Shown here in pieces: positions 19,501 to 27,944 of a stretch of 64,000 bases of DNA. A program made the position numbers and the translations under genes. The DNA is taken from the NCBI GenBank assembly GCA_016788565.1, contig JAEUSP010000019.1, forward strand, positions 112,912 through 176,911. The letters are read 5' to 3'. The notes under the pieces were generated by a model. The model was given only the letters and a program-made list of their open reading frames with translations, did not search any database and was not told the origin of the DNA. Each line of letters starts with the position of its first letter. Position 1 is the stretch's first letter. The stretch comes from Chlorobiota bacterium. GTDB lineage: Bacteria > Bacteroidota > Ignavibacteria > OLB7.

Positions 19501-19751
19501 AGCGGGAAGGGCGCGAAATTTACGACGGCGAAATCAAGACCGCCTGCGAAATCGCTTGCCCAACGGGTGCGATCACCTTCGGTAATCTGAATGACCCGAA
19601 AAGCCGGGTGGTTGAGGCTAAGAAATCGAAGCTGAACTACCGAATGCTGGAAGAACTAAACACCGAGCCACGCACCAGCTATCTGGCAAGCATCCGTAAC
19701 CCGAATCCTGAACTGGCCGAGCCTGTGAAGACCGAGAACAGCCATGCTTAA
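16539..19751 (+). CDS. actB: Alternative complex III subunit ActB, molybdopterin-like plus iron-sulfur protein
   Basis: The large peripheral subunit of alternative complex III, 1070 residues. A twin-arginine motif RRSFLKVMGAS lies at about 94-104, unusually far inside, as in other ActB. Residues 130-590 resemble a molybdopterin oxidoreductase; in studied ActB this domain binds no cofactor. Residues about 588-628 are an Ala/Pro/Thr linker. The C-terminal part is an NrfC-like ferredoxin domain with several Cys clusters: CIGCNVCTIAC, CMQCERASCEVVCP, CVGTKYCSNNCP, and CTYC with CEIACP. It moves electrons from quinol at ActC toward ActA. Its 3' end overlaps actC by 8 bases (ATG 19744), indicating translational coupling. 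Confidence 0.95.
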   Translation: MSAEHNHEFNGLSLPVINSAGDQMPAADDHTDDHTAVGKKSSVDLAEIREKLTQNRGPQYWKSLEQLADTKEFQEHIKYEFPSGADQMLDPVTRRSFLKVMGASVALAGVSACFKQPDEKIVPFVKAPEQVVPGKPLYYATALTVGGYATGVLVESHLGRPTKVEGNPDHPASLGATDAFTQAEILRMYDPDRSQAVMNRGEISTWKSFTDEFSAKLGIQKAKGGAGLRILSETTASPTLGEQMRQLMAQYPEAKWIQYDAAGQHNTRAGLRTALGRDAAANYSFNKAKIILSLDGDFLAAMPGSVRYARHFANGRRVRKPGDPMNRLYVAESSPTLTGAKADHRMAIMASEIESVARIIASKLGVAGAGATNGKPEWQKWIDAVVKDLQANRGASIVIAGESQPAAVHVVAHAMNQALGNVGTTVNYIEPVENVQGDQLAALRQLAADMEAGNVGVLVMVGGNPVYDAPADLDFAKKMEKVGLRVHLGLYQDETSWLSHWHLPISHALESWGDACAFDGTITIVQPLIAPLYDSKSVHELLAIMMDASPNGYEIVRNYWKERLIGDFEKSWQMVLNDGLVKPDMMKLAAAPAATPATTSATTAPADSAAAPAAPAAASVTAAPAPATISGNAPVQIPPPTPYPAAGMELNFRPDPNIRDGQYANNGWLQELPKPLSLLTWDNAVLISPKTAEEQGLKSFDVVDLAYQGRLVTGPVWVLPGHPDKSVTVYLGYGRERAGRVGTNQGFNAYKLRTSNAPWFGLGLELRKTGEFYQLVTTQDHASIEGRNMYRYGTSDQFQKQPDFVKEMEHVKDPISLYTPYEYRGYAWGMAIDLTACIGCNVCTIACQAENNIPVVGKDQVFMGREMHWIRVDRYYEGGLDNPMVHYQPVPCMQCERASCEVVCPVGATVHSDEGLNDMVYNRCVGTKYCSNNCPYKVRRFNFFQYSDEKTPVVKLGRNPDVTVRNRGVMEKCTYCVQRINHARIDAKREGREIYDGEIKTACEIACPTGAITFGNLNDPKSRVVEAKKSKLNYRMLEELNTEPRTSYLASIRNPNPELAEPVKTENSHA

Positions 19752-21195
19752 CGATACCCAGACAGAATCAACAACACTGCCGACGCAACGGGGCGCACAG
19801 CTTGTGACGGTCAATGAAGTCCCCGCTACGCTGGATCAAACCAACTTCCCTGTTTTAGGAAAGGGGGCAAAGGACTTCGAGTCCGTTACCGAAAAGATCA
19901 GCGGCCTGGTGCTCCGTAAAGGGGTTACTAAAGGCTGGGTCGTCGGTTTCGGCATCGCCTTCATGCTGCTGATGCTTTTCCTGTATGCGGTTACTATCCT
20001 GTTTGTGGATGGTATCGGTATCTGGGGTATCAACGTCCCGGTTGCTTGGGGCTTCGATATTGTCAACTTTGTGTGGTGGATCGGTATCGGCCACGCCGGT
20101 ACGCTTATTTCGGCGATTCTTCTGTTGCTGCGCCAGGATTGGCGAACTTCTATCAATCGCTTTGCCGAAGCAATGACGCTGTTCGCGGTGGCTTGCGCCG
20201 GAATGTTCCCAATCCTTCACTTAGGCCGTCCGCAGCTGTTCTACTGGCTGCTCCCCTACTATCCGAACACTATGGCGTTGTTGCCACAGTTCCGTTCGCC
20301 GCTGTTGTGGGACGTGTTCGCTGTTTCTACTTACGGCACGGTGTCGCTCCTCTTCTGGTTTGTCGGGCTTATTCCCGACCTTGCCTCGCTGCGCGACCGC
20401 GCAACCACCAAGGGGAAGCAGATGATTTACGGCGCGTTGTCGTTGGGTTGGCGTGGTTCGGCGGTTCACTGGAAGCGATACACCACTATCTACATGATCC
20501 TTGCGGGTTTATCAACGCCGCTGGTGTTGTCGGTTCACACGGTGGTTAGCTTCGACTTTGCTGTCTCGCAGATTCCTGGCTGGCACGCCACTATCTTCCC
20601 GCCGTACTTCGTTGCTGGTGCAATTTTCAGCGGGTTTGCAATGGTGCTGACACTGGGTATCCCGCTTCGGAAATACTACGGGCTGGAGGATTACATCACC
20701 CCGCGCCACCTGAACAACATGGCAAAGGTGATGTTGGCCACCGGGCTGATTGTGGTCTATGGCTACTCGCAAGAAGCATTTATGGGATGGTACAGCGGGG
20801 CGGAATATGAGAAGTACATGATCTGGAACCGGATGACCGGCCCCTACGCCCCAGCATATTGGGCACTGATCTTCTGCAACGGCGTGGTTCCTCAACTTCT
20901 CTGGATGCGGAAATTCCGAACCCACACCGTTTGGTTGTGGTGCATCTCCATCGTGGTGAACGTTGGCATGTGGCTGGAGCGTTACGTGATTATCGCCATC
21001 AGTCTCCACCGGGATTTTGTCCCTTCGGCTTGGGGCTACTATAACCCAACGTTCTTCGACTGGGCAACATACATCGGCACCATGGGCTTGTTCCTAACGC
21101 TCTTCTTCTTGTTCATTCGCTTCTTGCCGGTGATTGCTGTTTCGGAAGTGCGCGAGCTTGTTCACATCGAACACGCCAAGCACGGGCATCACTAA
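19744..21195 (+). CDS. actC: Alternative complex III subunit ActC, NrfD/PsrC-like membrane protein
   Basis: A 483-residue integral membrane protein of the polysulfide reductase NrfD family, with about ten hydrophobic helices after a 70-residue polar N-terminus. It carries the likely quinol site and one four-helix bundle on each side. Typical segments are GINVPVAWGFDIVNFVWW with the following GIGHAGTLISAILLLLRQ, and DLASLRDRATTKGKQ. The protein ends in a His-rich tail (EHAKHGHH). It begins inside the last codons of actB and lies 103 bases before actD. Proton or quinone chemistry is assigned from the family, not seen directly. Confidence 0.94.
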   Translation: MLNDTQTESTTLPTQRGAQLVTVNEVPATLDQTNFPVLGKGAKDFESVTEKISGLVLRKGVTKGWVVGFGIAFMLLMLFLYAVTILFVDGIGIWGINVPVAWGFDIVNFVWWIGIGHAGTLISAILLLLRQDWRTSINRFAEAMTLFAVACAGMFPILHLGRPQLFYWLLPYYPNTMALLPQFRSPLLWDVFAVSTYGTVSLLFWFVGLIPDLASLRDRATTKGKQMIYGALSLGWRGSAVHWKRYTTIYMILAGLSTPLVLSVHTVVSFDFAVSQIPGWHATIFPPYFVAGAIFSGFAMVLTLGIPLRKYYGLEDYITPRHLNNMAKVMLATGLIVVYGYSQEAFMGWYSGAEYEKYMIWNRMTGPYAPAYWALIFCNGVVPQLLWMRKFRTHTVWLWCISIVVNVGMWLERYVIIAISLHRDFVPSAWGYYNPTFFDWATYIGTMGLFLTLFFLFIRFLPVIAVSEVRELVHIEHAKHGHH

Positions 21196-21298
21196 TCGCA
21201 GAAGCAACGCAGTGGATTGCGTGGTGACGATAAGAAGAGGGGGGCGATAACACACGCCAGATTTACTGACAGACAGATAACTGACTACTGAATTCATC

Positions 21299-21841
21299 AT
21301 GGAGCCAGCAACACAACCCCCGATCTACGGGCTGATGGCGGAGTTCGCTACCGGCGAAGCGTTGCTTGATGCGACGCAGCGGACAAGCAAAGCGGGATAC
21401 CGCCAGATGGATGCTTACTCACCCGTTCCGGTGGAAGGGATAGCCGAGGCTATCGGGTTCAAAACCAAACTACCCTGGGGGGTTTTCTGCGGGGGATTAA
21501 CCGGCGCAGTCTTCGGAATGGGGTTGCAGTATTGGGCCTCGGTGATCTACTACCCGATGAATATCGGCGGGCGGCCCATGTTTAGCATCCCATCGTTCAT
21601 TCCTGTCACCTTCGAGACCACGGTGCTCTTCTCGGCACTAACGGCGGTATTTGGAATGATTATCCTGAACAAACTCCCGATGCCGTACCATCCGGTCTTT
21701 AACGTCCAAGGCTTCGACCGCGCCAGCACCGATCGCTACTTCCTTGCGATTGAAGCAACCGACCCGAAGTTCGACCGCCAACGGACGTGGGAATTTTTGG
21801 AATCCTTGAAGCCAGAAAATCTTGCGGAGGTGCCCCACTAA
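21299..21841 (+). CDS. actD: Alternative complex III subunit ActD (DUF3341)
   Basis: A 180-residue membrane subunit of the DUF3341 family, always found beside ActC. The N-terminal half is soluble (PPIYGLMAEFATGEALLDA, and YRQMDAYSPVPVEGIAEAI), followed by two transmembrane helices (about 62-85 and about 100-130) around the family segment GRPMFSIPSFIPVTFE. Last residues are soluble. Its stop codon TAA (21839-21841) shares one base with the ATG of actE, a tight coupling. Function within the complex is structural or proton-path related, by family knowledge. Confidence 0.93.
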   Translation: MEPATQPPIYGLMAEFATGEALLDATQRTSKAGYRQMDAYSPVPVEGIAEAIGFKTKLPWGVFCGGLTGAVFGMGLQYWASVIYYPMNIGGRPMFSIPSFIPVTFETTVLFSALTAVFGMIILNKLPMPYHPVFNVQGFDRASTDRYFLAIEATDPKFDRQRTWEFLESLKPENLAEVPH

Positions 21842-22479
21842 TGAACGCAACCATGCGACACCTTCTACCACTTCTGTTGCTGGCCGTGATTGCCACAGGC
21901 TGCCAGGAGATGTACGATCAGCCAAAAGTGAAGCCGCTTGCAAAAAGCGATTTCTTCAGCGATGGATTTGGCGCACGCCAGCCGATTGCCGGAACTGTTG
22001 CACGCGGCCACATGAAGTTAGATGACCAACTCTACACCGGAAAAGCCCCAGTCGGCGCGGCAACGCCTGCTGGCGATAGTGGTGCGGCTGCGGTCCCTTC
22101 CCAATGGGCAACCAGCGACCGTTCATGGACCTTCCCAATGCCCGTCACACGTGAGGTTCTGGCGCGTGGCCATGAGCAGTTCAACGTCTTCTGCTCACCC
22201 TGCCACGGTAAACTGGGGGATGGAAAAGGGATGATAGTTCAGCGCGGCTTTAAGGCTCCCCCTTCCTTCCACGAGGAACGGCTGCGGACCGCCCCGCCGG
22301 GATATGTGTTCAGCGTGATTACCAACGGCTTTGGAGTGATGTACAGCTACGCCTCGCGCGTGCCGGTGAACGACCGCTGGGCAATCGCCGCCTACATCAA
22401 GGCATTGCAACTCAGCCAAAACATGGATGCCTCCCAATTGACCCCTCAACAGCAGAGGGGACTGGAGGGAAAGAAGTAA
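21841..22479 (+). CDS. actE: Alternative complex III subunit ActE, monoheme cytochrome c lipoprotein
   Basis: A 212-residue lipoprotein cytochrome. The signal peptide ends in AVIATGCQEM, with the lipidated Cys at about 20. One heme site CSPCH lies near residue 120 inside GHEQFNVFCSPCHGKLGDGKG, and the methionine ligand is probably in the GVMYSY segment. The start was set at ATG 21841, which overlaps the actD stop by one base; the frame is open upstream into actD but those codons are not conserved. It may hand electrons from ActA to the oxidase. It ends one base before actF begins. Confidence 0.93.
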   Translation: MNATMRHLLPLLLLAVIATGCQEMYDQPKVKPLAKSDFFSDGFGARQPIAGTVARGHMKLDDQLYTGKAPVGAATPAGDSGAAAVPSQWATSDRSWTFPMPVTREVLARGHEQFNVFCSPCHGKLGDGKGMIVQRGFKAPPSFHEERLRTAPPGYVFSVITNGFGVMYSYASRVPVNDRWAIAAYIKALQLSQNMDASQLTPQQQRGLEGKK

Positions 22480-22480
22480 T

Positions 22481-23743
22481 ATGGCCCGTAATTTCAACAC
22501 AATAGTCAACGACGAGAACGTTCAACCCAAAATCAGCGGCTTGCAGAAAAAAGCAATCGCTGTGGCAGTGGTTGGCATTGCCTTGCTGGTAGTTGGTGCG
22601 ATTTCTGATTCCGACCAGTTCTATCGCTCCTACCTGTTGGGCTATATCTACTGGGTGATTATCTCGGTTGGAATGTTCGCTCTGTACGCCCTGCACAACG
22701 TTGTTTCCGGCGCGTGGGGGTTCACCATCCGGCGCTTTCTTGAAGCCGGCGTGCGAACACTGCCGCTAATGCTGATCCTGTTTGTGCCGATCTTGTTCGG
22801 TATGCACAGCTTGTACGAGTGGACGCATACCGACGTGGTGGCGAAGGATCATATCCTTCATCAAAAAGCACCCTACCTGAACGAAACGTTCTTCATCATT
22901 CGCTTGGTGTTCTACTTCGTGCTGTGGTCGGGGTTGGGCTTCTACCTGATGAAATTGAACCGACAGATTGAGGAGAACCGCGACCCAAGCAGCCTTGGGA
23001 AGATCCAGAAACTGAGCGCGGTGACGTTGTTGCTGATTATCCTGAGCGGAACGTTCGCCGCTGTGGATTGGATGATGTCGCTAGAGCCACACTGGTTCAG
23101 CACCATCTACGGCATCTTGTTCGTTAGCGGGGGCACGCTTTCCGGGTTGGCATTAACCATTTGGTTGTTGGTGAAATTCCGTGGGAACCGCCCACTCAGT
23201 GATTTCCTTGTTCCCCGCATCTTCCATGACATGGGGACGCTGCTGTTCACCTTGACGATGTTCTGGGCCTACATCTCCTTCTCGCAATTCATCATCATCT
23301 GGTCTGGCAACGTGGCCGAAGAAACTCCGTGGTATGCCGTCCGCATGGCAAACGAATGGGGAACTATCGGTTGGGGGCTGGTCTTCCTGCACTTTGCGCT
23401 ACCCTGGGTGATTTTGTTATCCAAAAAAGCCAAGCGGAACCCGCAGATTCTCAGTGCTGTTGCCATCTGGATGTTGGCCATGCGCTTCATGGACCTTTAC
23501 TGGCTGATTGCCCCGGCACACCTTCGCTCAACCTTTAGTTTCCATTGGCTGGATATTGCCGCGCCGTTGGCGGTTGGCGGAATCTGGATGGCCTACTACT
23601 GCCAGCAGCTACAAGGAAAAACCTTGATGACCGTGTGGGATCCCCGGTTGCAGGACGCATGGCATCGTATCGGCAATGCCGATGCTGCCGACAGCGCATA
23701 CTTTGGCGACACATCAAGCGTAAAGGAGGGAATCCATGGCTGA
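22481..23743 (+). CDS. actF: Alternative complex III subunit ActF, NrfD-like membrane protein
   Basis: The second large membrane subunit, 420 residues with about ten hydrophobic helices, homologous to ActC but shorter at the N-terminus. Recognisable segments are RSYLLGYIYWVIISVGMF and AAVDWMMSLEPHWFSTIYG, followed by SFSQFIIIWSGNVAEETPW, all typical of the quinol:cytochrome c oxidoreductase membrane subunit. ATG 22481 is one base after the actE stop and has GGAGGG about 13 bases upstream. The 3' end overlaps the next gene by 8 bases. Confidence 0.94.
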   Translation: MARNFNTIVNDENVQPKISGLQKKAIAVAVVGIALLVVGAISDSDQFYRSYLLGYIYWVIISVGMFALYALHNVVSGAWGFTIRRFLEAGVRTLPLMLILFVPILFGMHSLYEWTHTDVVAKDHILHQKAPYLNETFFIIRLVFYFVLWSGLGFYLMKLNRQIEENRDPSSLGKIQKLSAVTLLLIILSGTFAAVDWMMSLEPHWFSTIYGILFVSGGTLSGLALTIWLLVKFRGNRPLSDFLVPRIFHDMGTLLFTLTMFWAYISFSQFIIIWSGNVAEETPWYAVRMANEWGTIGWGLVFLHFALPWVILLSKKAKRNPQILSAVAIWMLAMRFMDLYWLIAPAHLRSTFSFHWLDIAAPLAVGGIWMAYYCQQLQGKTLMTVWDPRLQDAWHRIGNADAADSAYFGDTSSVKEGIHG

Positions 23744-24185
23744 TCATCACAAACATTCCACGCCGGAGAACCTGCACGAGTCGTCCGATATTGAGGTGAA
23801 ACCGGTTGCCAAGTATATGGCAATCCTGTTCGCTGGTATCCTTGTTGTGATGGTGTTGATGTGGGCAATGATGGAACTGCTGGAGATGCGTGCGGCAAAA
23901 TCCGATGTGGCCCGCACACCGGTCTATGACACCGCCCGTGCCATGACCGAACCACGCCTGCAATCGCATCCCGTGGCCGATCTTCAAACAATGCACGCCC
24001 ACGAAGATTCTTTGCTGAACAACTACAGTTGGGTTGATAAAGGGACCAACAAAGTCCGCGTCCCGATTGATGTGGCTATCGAACAAATTGCCACCCAGGG
24101 GCTTCCTTCGGTTCCGGTTGATAGTGCTGCTGCGGCAAAACGCCGCGCAACATATCAACCCGGGGAAAGCAACGGTGGCCGGTAA
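23736..24185 (+). CDS. Small single-span protein of the ACIII-oxidase cluster, uncharacterised
   Basis: A 149-residue protein with a His-containing N-terminus (MADHHKHSTPENLHESSD), one transmembrane helix at about 28-48 (MAILFAGILVVMVLMWAMM) and a soluble tail. The segment NNYSWVDKGTNKVRVPIDV, then AIEQIATQGLPSVPV, matches a pattern (W-D, VRIPID, GLP) that I recall from unnamed proteins beside ACIII and oxidase genes in several phyla. AAGGAGG lies just before its ATG, and it overlaps actF by 8 bases, so it is made with the complex. It has no heme, Cys or metal motif. A role in assembly or in joining the two complexes is plausible inference. Confidence 0.8.
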   Translation: MADHHKHSTPENLHESSDIEVKPVAKYMAILFAGILVVMVLMWAMMELLEMRAAKSDVARTPVYDTARAMTEPRLQSHPVADLQTMHAHEDSLLNNYSWVDKGTNKVRVPIDVAIEQIATQGLPSVPVDSAAAAKRRATYQPGESNGGR

Positions 24186-24253
24186 GAATACTGGCGAATA
24201 CTCTGGACAGATACTCTGTTCAGACACGCTACTTCAGATATGATGGTGATACC

Positions 24254-25120
24254 ATGAAGACGATGTCACGCATAGCGGTTCTTTGGCTTGTGCTGGTGGT
24301 TGGTGCCGGATGTGCTGTTGCACAAGGCTTGCCACCGCAGCCGGGGAATAAATATGCCAAGCAAGTCAACATCGAACAACGCTTGGGGGCACAGGTTCGC
24401 CCCGATCTCACGTTCCGTGATGAGGCCGGCAAATCCGTGGCATTGGGTGAGTATCTGGGGAAACGCCCGGTGATCCTTACGCTGGTTTATTACCAATGCC
24501 CGATGCTCTGCACACAAGTGCTGAACGGGTTGGTGAAATCGCTGAAGGTGATGAAGGAAGAGCCAGGGGTGGATTTCGATCTGCTGACCATCAGCATTGA
24601 TCCAAAAGAAACGCCTGCGTTGGCAACCGAGAAAAAAGGTGCGTATCTGACCGAATACGACCGTGCCGGGGCCGCAGCGAATTGGCATTTCTTGACCGGG
24701 GATGAGGCTGCAATCCGCAGCGTTGCCGACTCCGTCGGGTTTCGCTATCTGTACGACTCAGCGTCGGGGCAGTACGCACACGCTGCCGGGATCATGGTGC
24801 TAACGCCTGCTGGGAAAGTTGCTGGCTACCAATACACCGTGGAGTTCGCGCCAAACGAGCTGCAACGCACACTTGCCGATGCTGCAAAGGAGAAAATTGG
24901 CAAACCGATTCAGCCATTGATCTGGCTCTGTTTCGAGTACGATCCCTTGACCGCCAAGTACGGTTTCTCGATACGGAAAGCCTTGCAAAGCGGCTCGATC
25001 CTGATGGCGATTGGGGTGGCAACAATGGTTGTGATCCTGAAACGCCGCGAACGTAAAACAAGAATAGATGACCCAGAATTGCTACGAGCAATGAAAGAAG
25101 GGTCAACAATGAAAAACTGA
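24254..25120 (+). CDS. SCO1/SenC-family copper chaperone for the oxidase
   Basis: A thioredoxin-fold protein that delivers copper to, or reduces, the CuA site of cytochrome oxidase subunit II. The 288 residues start with a signal peptide (LVLVVGAGCAVAQG; the Cys in GAGC may instead make it a lipoprotein). The copper motif is CPMLC at residues 82-86, within VYYQCPMLCTQVLNG, and the third ligand is the His of YAHAAGIMVL near 176. Unlike short SCO proteins it has an added C-terminal transmembrane helix (about 244-266, SILMAIGVATMVVI) and a basic tail. This longer form is common beside caa3 oxidases. Placed between the ACIII genes and subunit II. Confidence 0.9.
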   Translation: MKTMSRIAVLWLVLVVGAGCAVAQGLPPQPGNKYAKQVNIEQRLGAQVRPDLTFRDEAGKSVALGEYLGKRPVILTLVYYQCPMLCTQVLNGLVKSLKVMKEEPGVDFDLLTISIDPKETPALATEKKGAYLTEYDRAGAAANWHFLTGDEAAIRSVADSVGFRYLYDSASGQYAHAAGIMVLTPAGKVAGYQYTVEFAPNELQRTLADAAKEKIGKPIQPLIWLCFEYDPLTAKYGFSIRKALQSGSILMAIGVATMVVILKRRERKTRIDDPELLRAMKEGSTMKN

Positions 25121-25209
25121 TAGGGAGCGAGGCGAAGGCTGGAAGAAGACGGCTGAGCGCCGAATAAGGATTTCCTCTTGCAACTGACAACTGACTAATA
25201 CACCAAATT

Positions 25210-26166
25210 ATGCTGTGGGAACTTCCCTTAATGCCGCAACAGGCATCCACGATTGCTCACAAAGTGGACGCGCTCTACCTGTTCCTCTGGGGGATGACGG
25301 CGTTTTTTACCCTGCTGATCTTCGCGCTCATTCTCGTCTTCGCTGTGAAATACAAGCGGGGAAAAGTTGCCGACCGAAGCAATCCTCCCGACACCGACCA
25401 CAAGCTGGAAGCGGTCTGGATTGTTGTGCCGTTGGCTATTTCGCTGGTGATCTTCGGTTGGGCAACCGCCATCTTTTTTGAGCAAGTCCGTCCGCCGGCC
25501 GATGCTGTGGAATACTTCGCCACCGGAAAGCAATGGATGTGGAAATTCCAAAGCCCGGAAGGGAAACGTGAGGTGAACGAGCTGCACGTTCCAAAAGGGC
25601 GGAACATTAAGGTGACAGCCACCAGCGAAGACGTTTTGCACGACCTCTTCTTCCCCGCTTTCCGCACCAAAGCCGACGTGCTTCCCGGGCGATACACCAA
25701 CGTTTGGTTCAACGCCACAAAGGCCGGAACCTATCATATTTTCTGCGCCGAATACTGCGGAATGCAGCACTCGCTGATGATCGGAAAAGTGATAGTGATG
25801 GAACCACAGGACTACGAACGCTGGCTTACAACCGCCAGCAGTGGAACAGCAGGGCAAACCGCTGCTGCCGGCGATGAAACGCCAGCACAGGCCGGCGAGC
25901 GACTGTTCACACAGCACGGCTGCCAGACCTGCCACCAGGGTTCTTCCGGCGCGCTGGGCCCGGCACTGGCTGGGGTTTCTGGAGCGGAAGTGGAGTTGCA
26001 AAACGGCGAAAAAGTGAAGGCTGATGATGATTACCTGCGGGAATCTATCCTCAATTCATCAGCAAAAATTGTGAAGGGCTATCAGGCGGTGATGCCAAAC
26101 TTCAAAGGGCAGATTTCGGAAGAGGATGTTATGAGCCTTATTGCCTACATCAAGGCGCAAAAATAA
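25210..26166 (+). CDS. ctaC: Cytochrome c oxidase subunit II with fused cytochrome c (caa3 type)
   Basis: Receives electrons and passes them to subunit I. Two transmembrane helices occupy about residues 22-48 and 70-92. The cupredoxin domain holds the binuclear CuA ligands in CAEYCGMQHSLM near residue 179, with the first His in EDVLHDLFFP. A class I cytochrome c domain is fused at the C-terminus, with CQTCH near 237 in TQHGCQTCHQGSSGALGP and the axial Met in QAVMPNFKG. The fusion defines a caa3 oxidase. No cleavable signal peptide is obvious before the first helix. Upstream gap of 89 bases after SCO contains nothing but the leader. Confidence 0.95.
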   Translation: MLWELPLMPQQASTIAHKVDALYLFLWGMTAFFTLLIFALILVFAVKYKRGKVADRSNPPDTDHKLEAVWIVVPLAISLVIFGWATAIFFEQVRPPADAVEYFATGKQWMWKFQSPEGKREVNELHVPKGRNIKVTATSEDVLHDLFFPAFRTKADVLPGRYTNVWFNATKAGTYHIFCAEYCGMQHSLMIGKVIVMEPQDYERWLTTASSGTAGQTAAAGDETPAQAGERLFTQHGCQTCHQGSSGALGPALAGVSGAEVELQNGEKVKADDDYLRESILNSSAKIVKGYQAVMPNFKGQISEEDVMSLIAYIKAQK

Positions 26167-26217
26167 GGTGGCAAAACCGCACAGAACTGACCTGACATCA
26201 ACTGGTAAGTGATAACC

Positions 26218-27918
26218 ATGGAAACGGCAAGCACAATATCAACCACAACAGCCCCGACCACAATGCCCGGTGCGGCCAACGGTGTTTTTGAAATGCCGAA
26301 GGTGACCTATCTGAACGCTCAGGAAGGCATTAAGTCATGGTTGCTTACTGGCGATCACAAGCGGATCGCTATCCTGTATCTGATCTCCATCTCGGTCTTC
26401 TTCGCGCTGGGGGGTGTCTTCGCTTCCCTTATCCGAATCGAGCTTCTAACGCCCGGCCCGGAATTGGATGCTGAGATGTACAACCGCGCCTTCACCGCGC
26501 ACGGGATTATCATGGTGTTCATGTTTCTGATCCCTGCAATCCCCGCAGTGCTTGGAAACTTCCTGCTGCCGATTATGATTGGCGCGCGCGACCTTGCCTT
26601 CCCCAAGGTCAACCTTCTTAGTTGGTATCTCTACATCATTGGCGGCGCGCTTACAATGTCTGCAATGGTGATTGGCGGCGTTGATACCGGCTGGACATTC
26701 TACACACCGTACAGCACCACCTACTCACAATCGTACGTCTTCCTGACGGGGTTGGGGATATTTATCATGGGGTTCAGCTCGATCACAACGGGCTTGAACT
26801 TTGTGATTACCACCCACAAAATGCGCGCCCCCGGGATGACGTGGTCGCGTCTTCCGCTGTTCGTTTGGTCCCAGTATGCCACCAGCTTGGTGATGCTGCT
26901 TGGCACCCCGGTGATTGCTATCACCGTGGTGCTGCTGGCCGCCGAACGGGTGTTTGGTGTGGGTATCTTCAATCCCAATTTGGGTGGTGATCCGGTTCTG
27001 TTCCAGCACTTGTTCTGGTTCTACAGCCATCCGGCGGTGTACATCATGATCCTTCCGGCAATGGGCGTTATCAGCGAGCTGATCGCGGCGTTCTCGCGGC
27101 GGCGGGTGTTTGGTTACTCGTTCGTGGCATTCAGCAGTTTGGCCATCGCCATTTTTGGATTCCTTGTCTGGGGGCACCACCTGTTTGTTAGCGGACAGTC
27201 GGCGTATGCTGGCATCATCTTTTCGATTTTGAGCTTTATCGTGGCCATCCCTTCGGCAGTGAAAGTGTTCAACTGGACAACAACACTCTACAAAGGCTCC
27301 ATCAGCTACGAAACTCCAATGCTGTATGCGTTGGCGTTCATCGGGCTGTTTGCAATCGGTGGCCTTACCGGCCTGTTCTGCGCCGCGCTGGGGTTGGATG
27401 TTCACATCACCGACACCTACTTCATTATTGCCCACTTCCACTACGTGATGGTCGGCTCCACAGTGATTGCCTATTTGGGTGGGATTCACTACTGGTGGCC
27501 AAAAATGACAGGCCGGGGCTACCCTGAATTCTGGGGAAAACTGTCGGCATTGCTGATCTATGTGGGCTTCAACCTCACGTTCTTCCCGCAGTTCATTCTT
27601 GGCTACTTGGGAATGCCACGCCGCTATCATGTCTATCCGCCTGAGTACCAGGTGCTGAATATCCTCTCAACCGCAGGTGCTTCGGTGCTGGCTGTTGGGT
27701 TTATGATGCCGGTGTTTTATCTGCTCTGGTCGCTGAAATATGGTCCAATTACTGGGCCAAATCCATGGGGGGCAAAGGGCTTGGAGTGGGAGACGGCCTC
27801 GCCGCCGCCAACCTTCAATTTCGATGCAACGCCGATTGTCACCGAGGAAGCCTACGCTTACGATGCCGAGGCGGACGAAGCCGCCTACCAGGCGGCACTT
27901 CAACAAGGTAAACGCTAA
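26218..27918 (+). CDS. ctaD: Cytochrome c oxidase subunit I, A2 type
   Basis: Catalytic heme-copper subunit, 566 residues from ATG 26218; a GTG three codons earlier (26209) is less likely. Twelve helices are expected. Ligands are visible: low-spin heme His in [13 protein letters not shown], CuB His and cross-linked Tyr in [13 protein letters not shown], the two CuB His in GHHLFVSG, and the heme a3/a pair in [11 protein letters not shown]. The usual channel glutamate before the cross-link (HPEVY) is replaced by YSHPAVY, the mark of A2-type oxidases, as in Rhodothermus and Thermus caa3. A K-channel remains likely. The C-terminal extension after the last helix is acidic. Confidence 0.97.
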   Translation: METASTISTTTAPTTMPGAANGVFEMPKVTYLNAQEGIKSWLLTGDHKRIAILYLISISVFFALGGVFASLIRIELLTPGPELDAEMYNRAFTAHGIIMVFMFLIPAIPAVLGNFLLPIMIGARDLAFPKVNLLSWYLYIIGGALTMSAMVIGGVDTGWTFYTPYSTTYSQSYVFLTGLGIFIMGFSSITTGLNFVITTHKMRAPGMTWSRLPLFVWSQYATSLVMLLGTPVIAITVVLLAAERVFGVGIFNPNLGGDPVLFQHLFWFYSHPAVYIMILPAMGVISELIAAFSRRRVFGYSFVAFSSLAIAIFGFLVWGHHLFVSGQSAYAGIIFSILSFIVAIPSAVKVFNWTTTLYKGSISYETPMLYALAFIGLFAIGGLTGLFCAALGLDVHITDTYFIIAHFHYVMVGSTVIAYLGGIHYWWPKMTGRGYPEFWGKLSALLIYVGFNLTFFPQFILGYLGMPRRYHVYPPEYQVLNILSTAGASVLAVGFMMPVFYLLWSLKYGPITGPNPWGAKGLEWETASPPPTFNFDATPIVTEEAYAYDAEADEAAYQAALQQGKR

Positions 27919-27929
27919 CACACGCTAAA

Positions 27930-27935
27930 AAGGAG
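27930..27935 (+). promoter_or_regulatory. Ribosome-binding site deciding the GTG start of ctaE
   Basis: AAGGAG lies nine bases before GTG 27945. There is no nearby in-frame ATG, so the site settles a GTG start for subunit III. Confidence 0.65.
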
Positions 27936-27944
27936 AAATAGAAC

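Noticed and set aside
21264..21295. CTGACAGACAGATAACTGAC stretch, similar to ACTGAC runs at 25180-25196
   Set aside because: Short, poorly matched copies in two leader regions; could be chance or a remnant of a simple repeat, too weak to report as a repeat family.
26725..27630. 301-codon minus-strand frame inside ctaD
   Set aside because: Antisense to subunit I of the oxidase; no recognisable sequence pattern.
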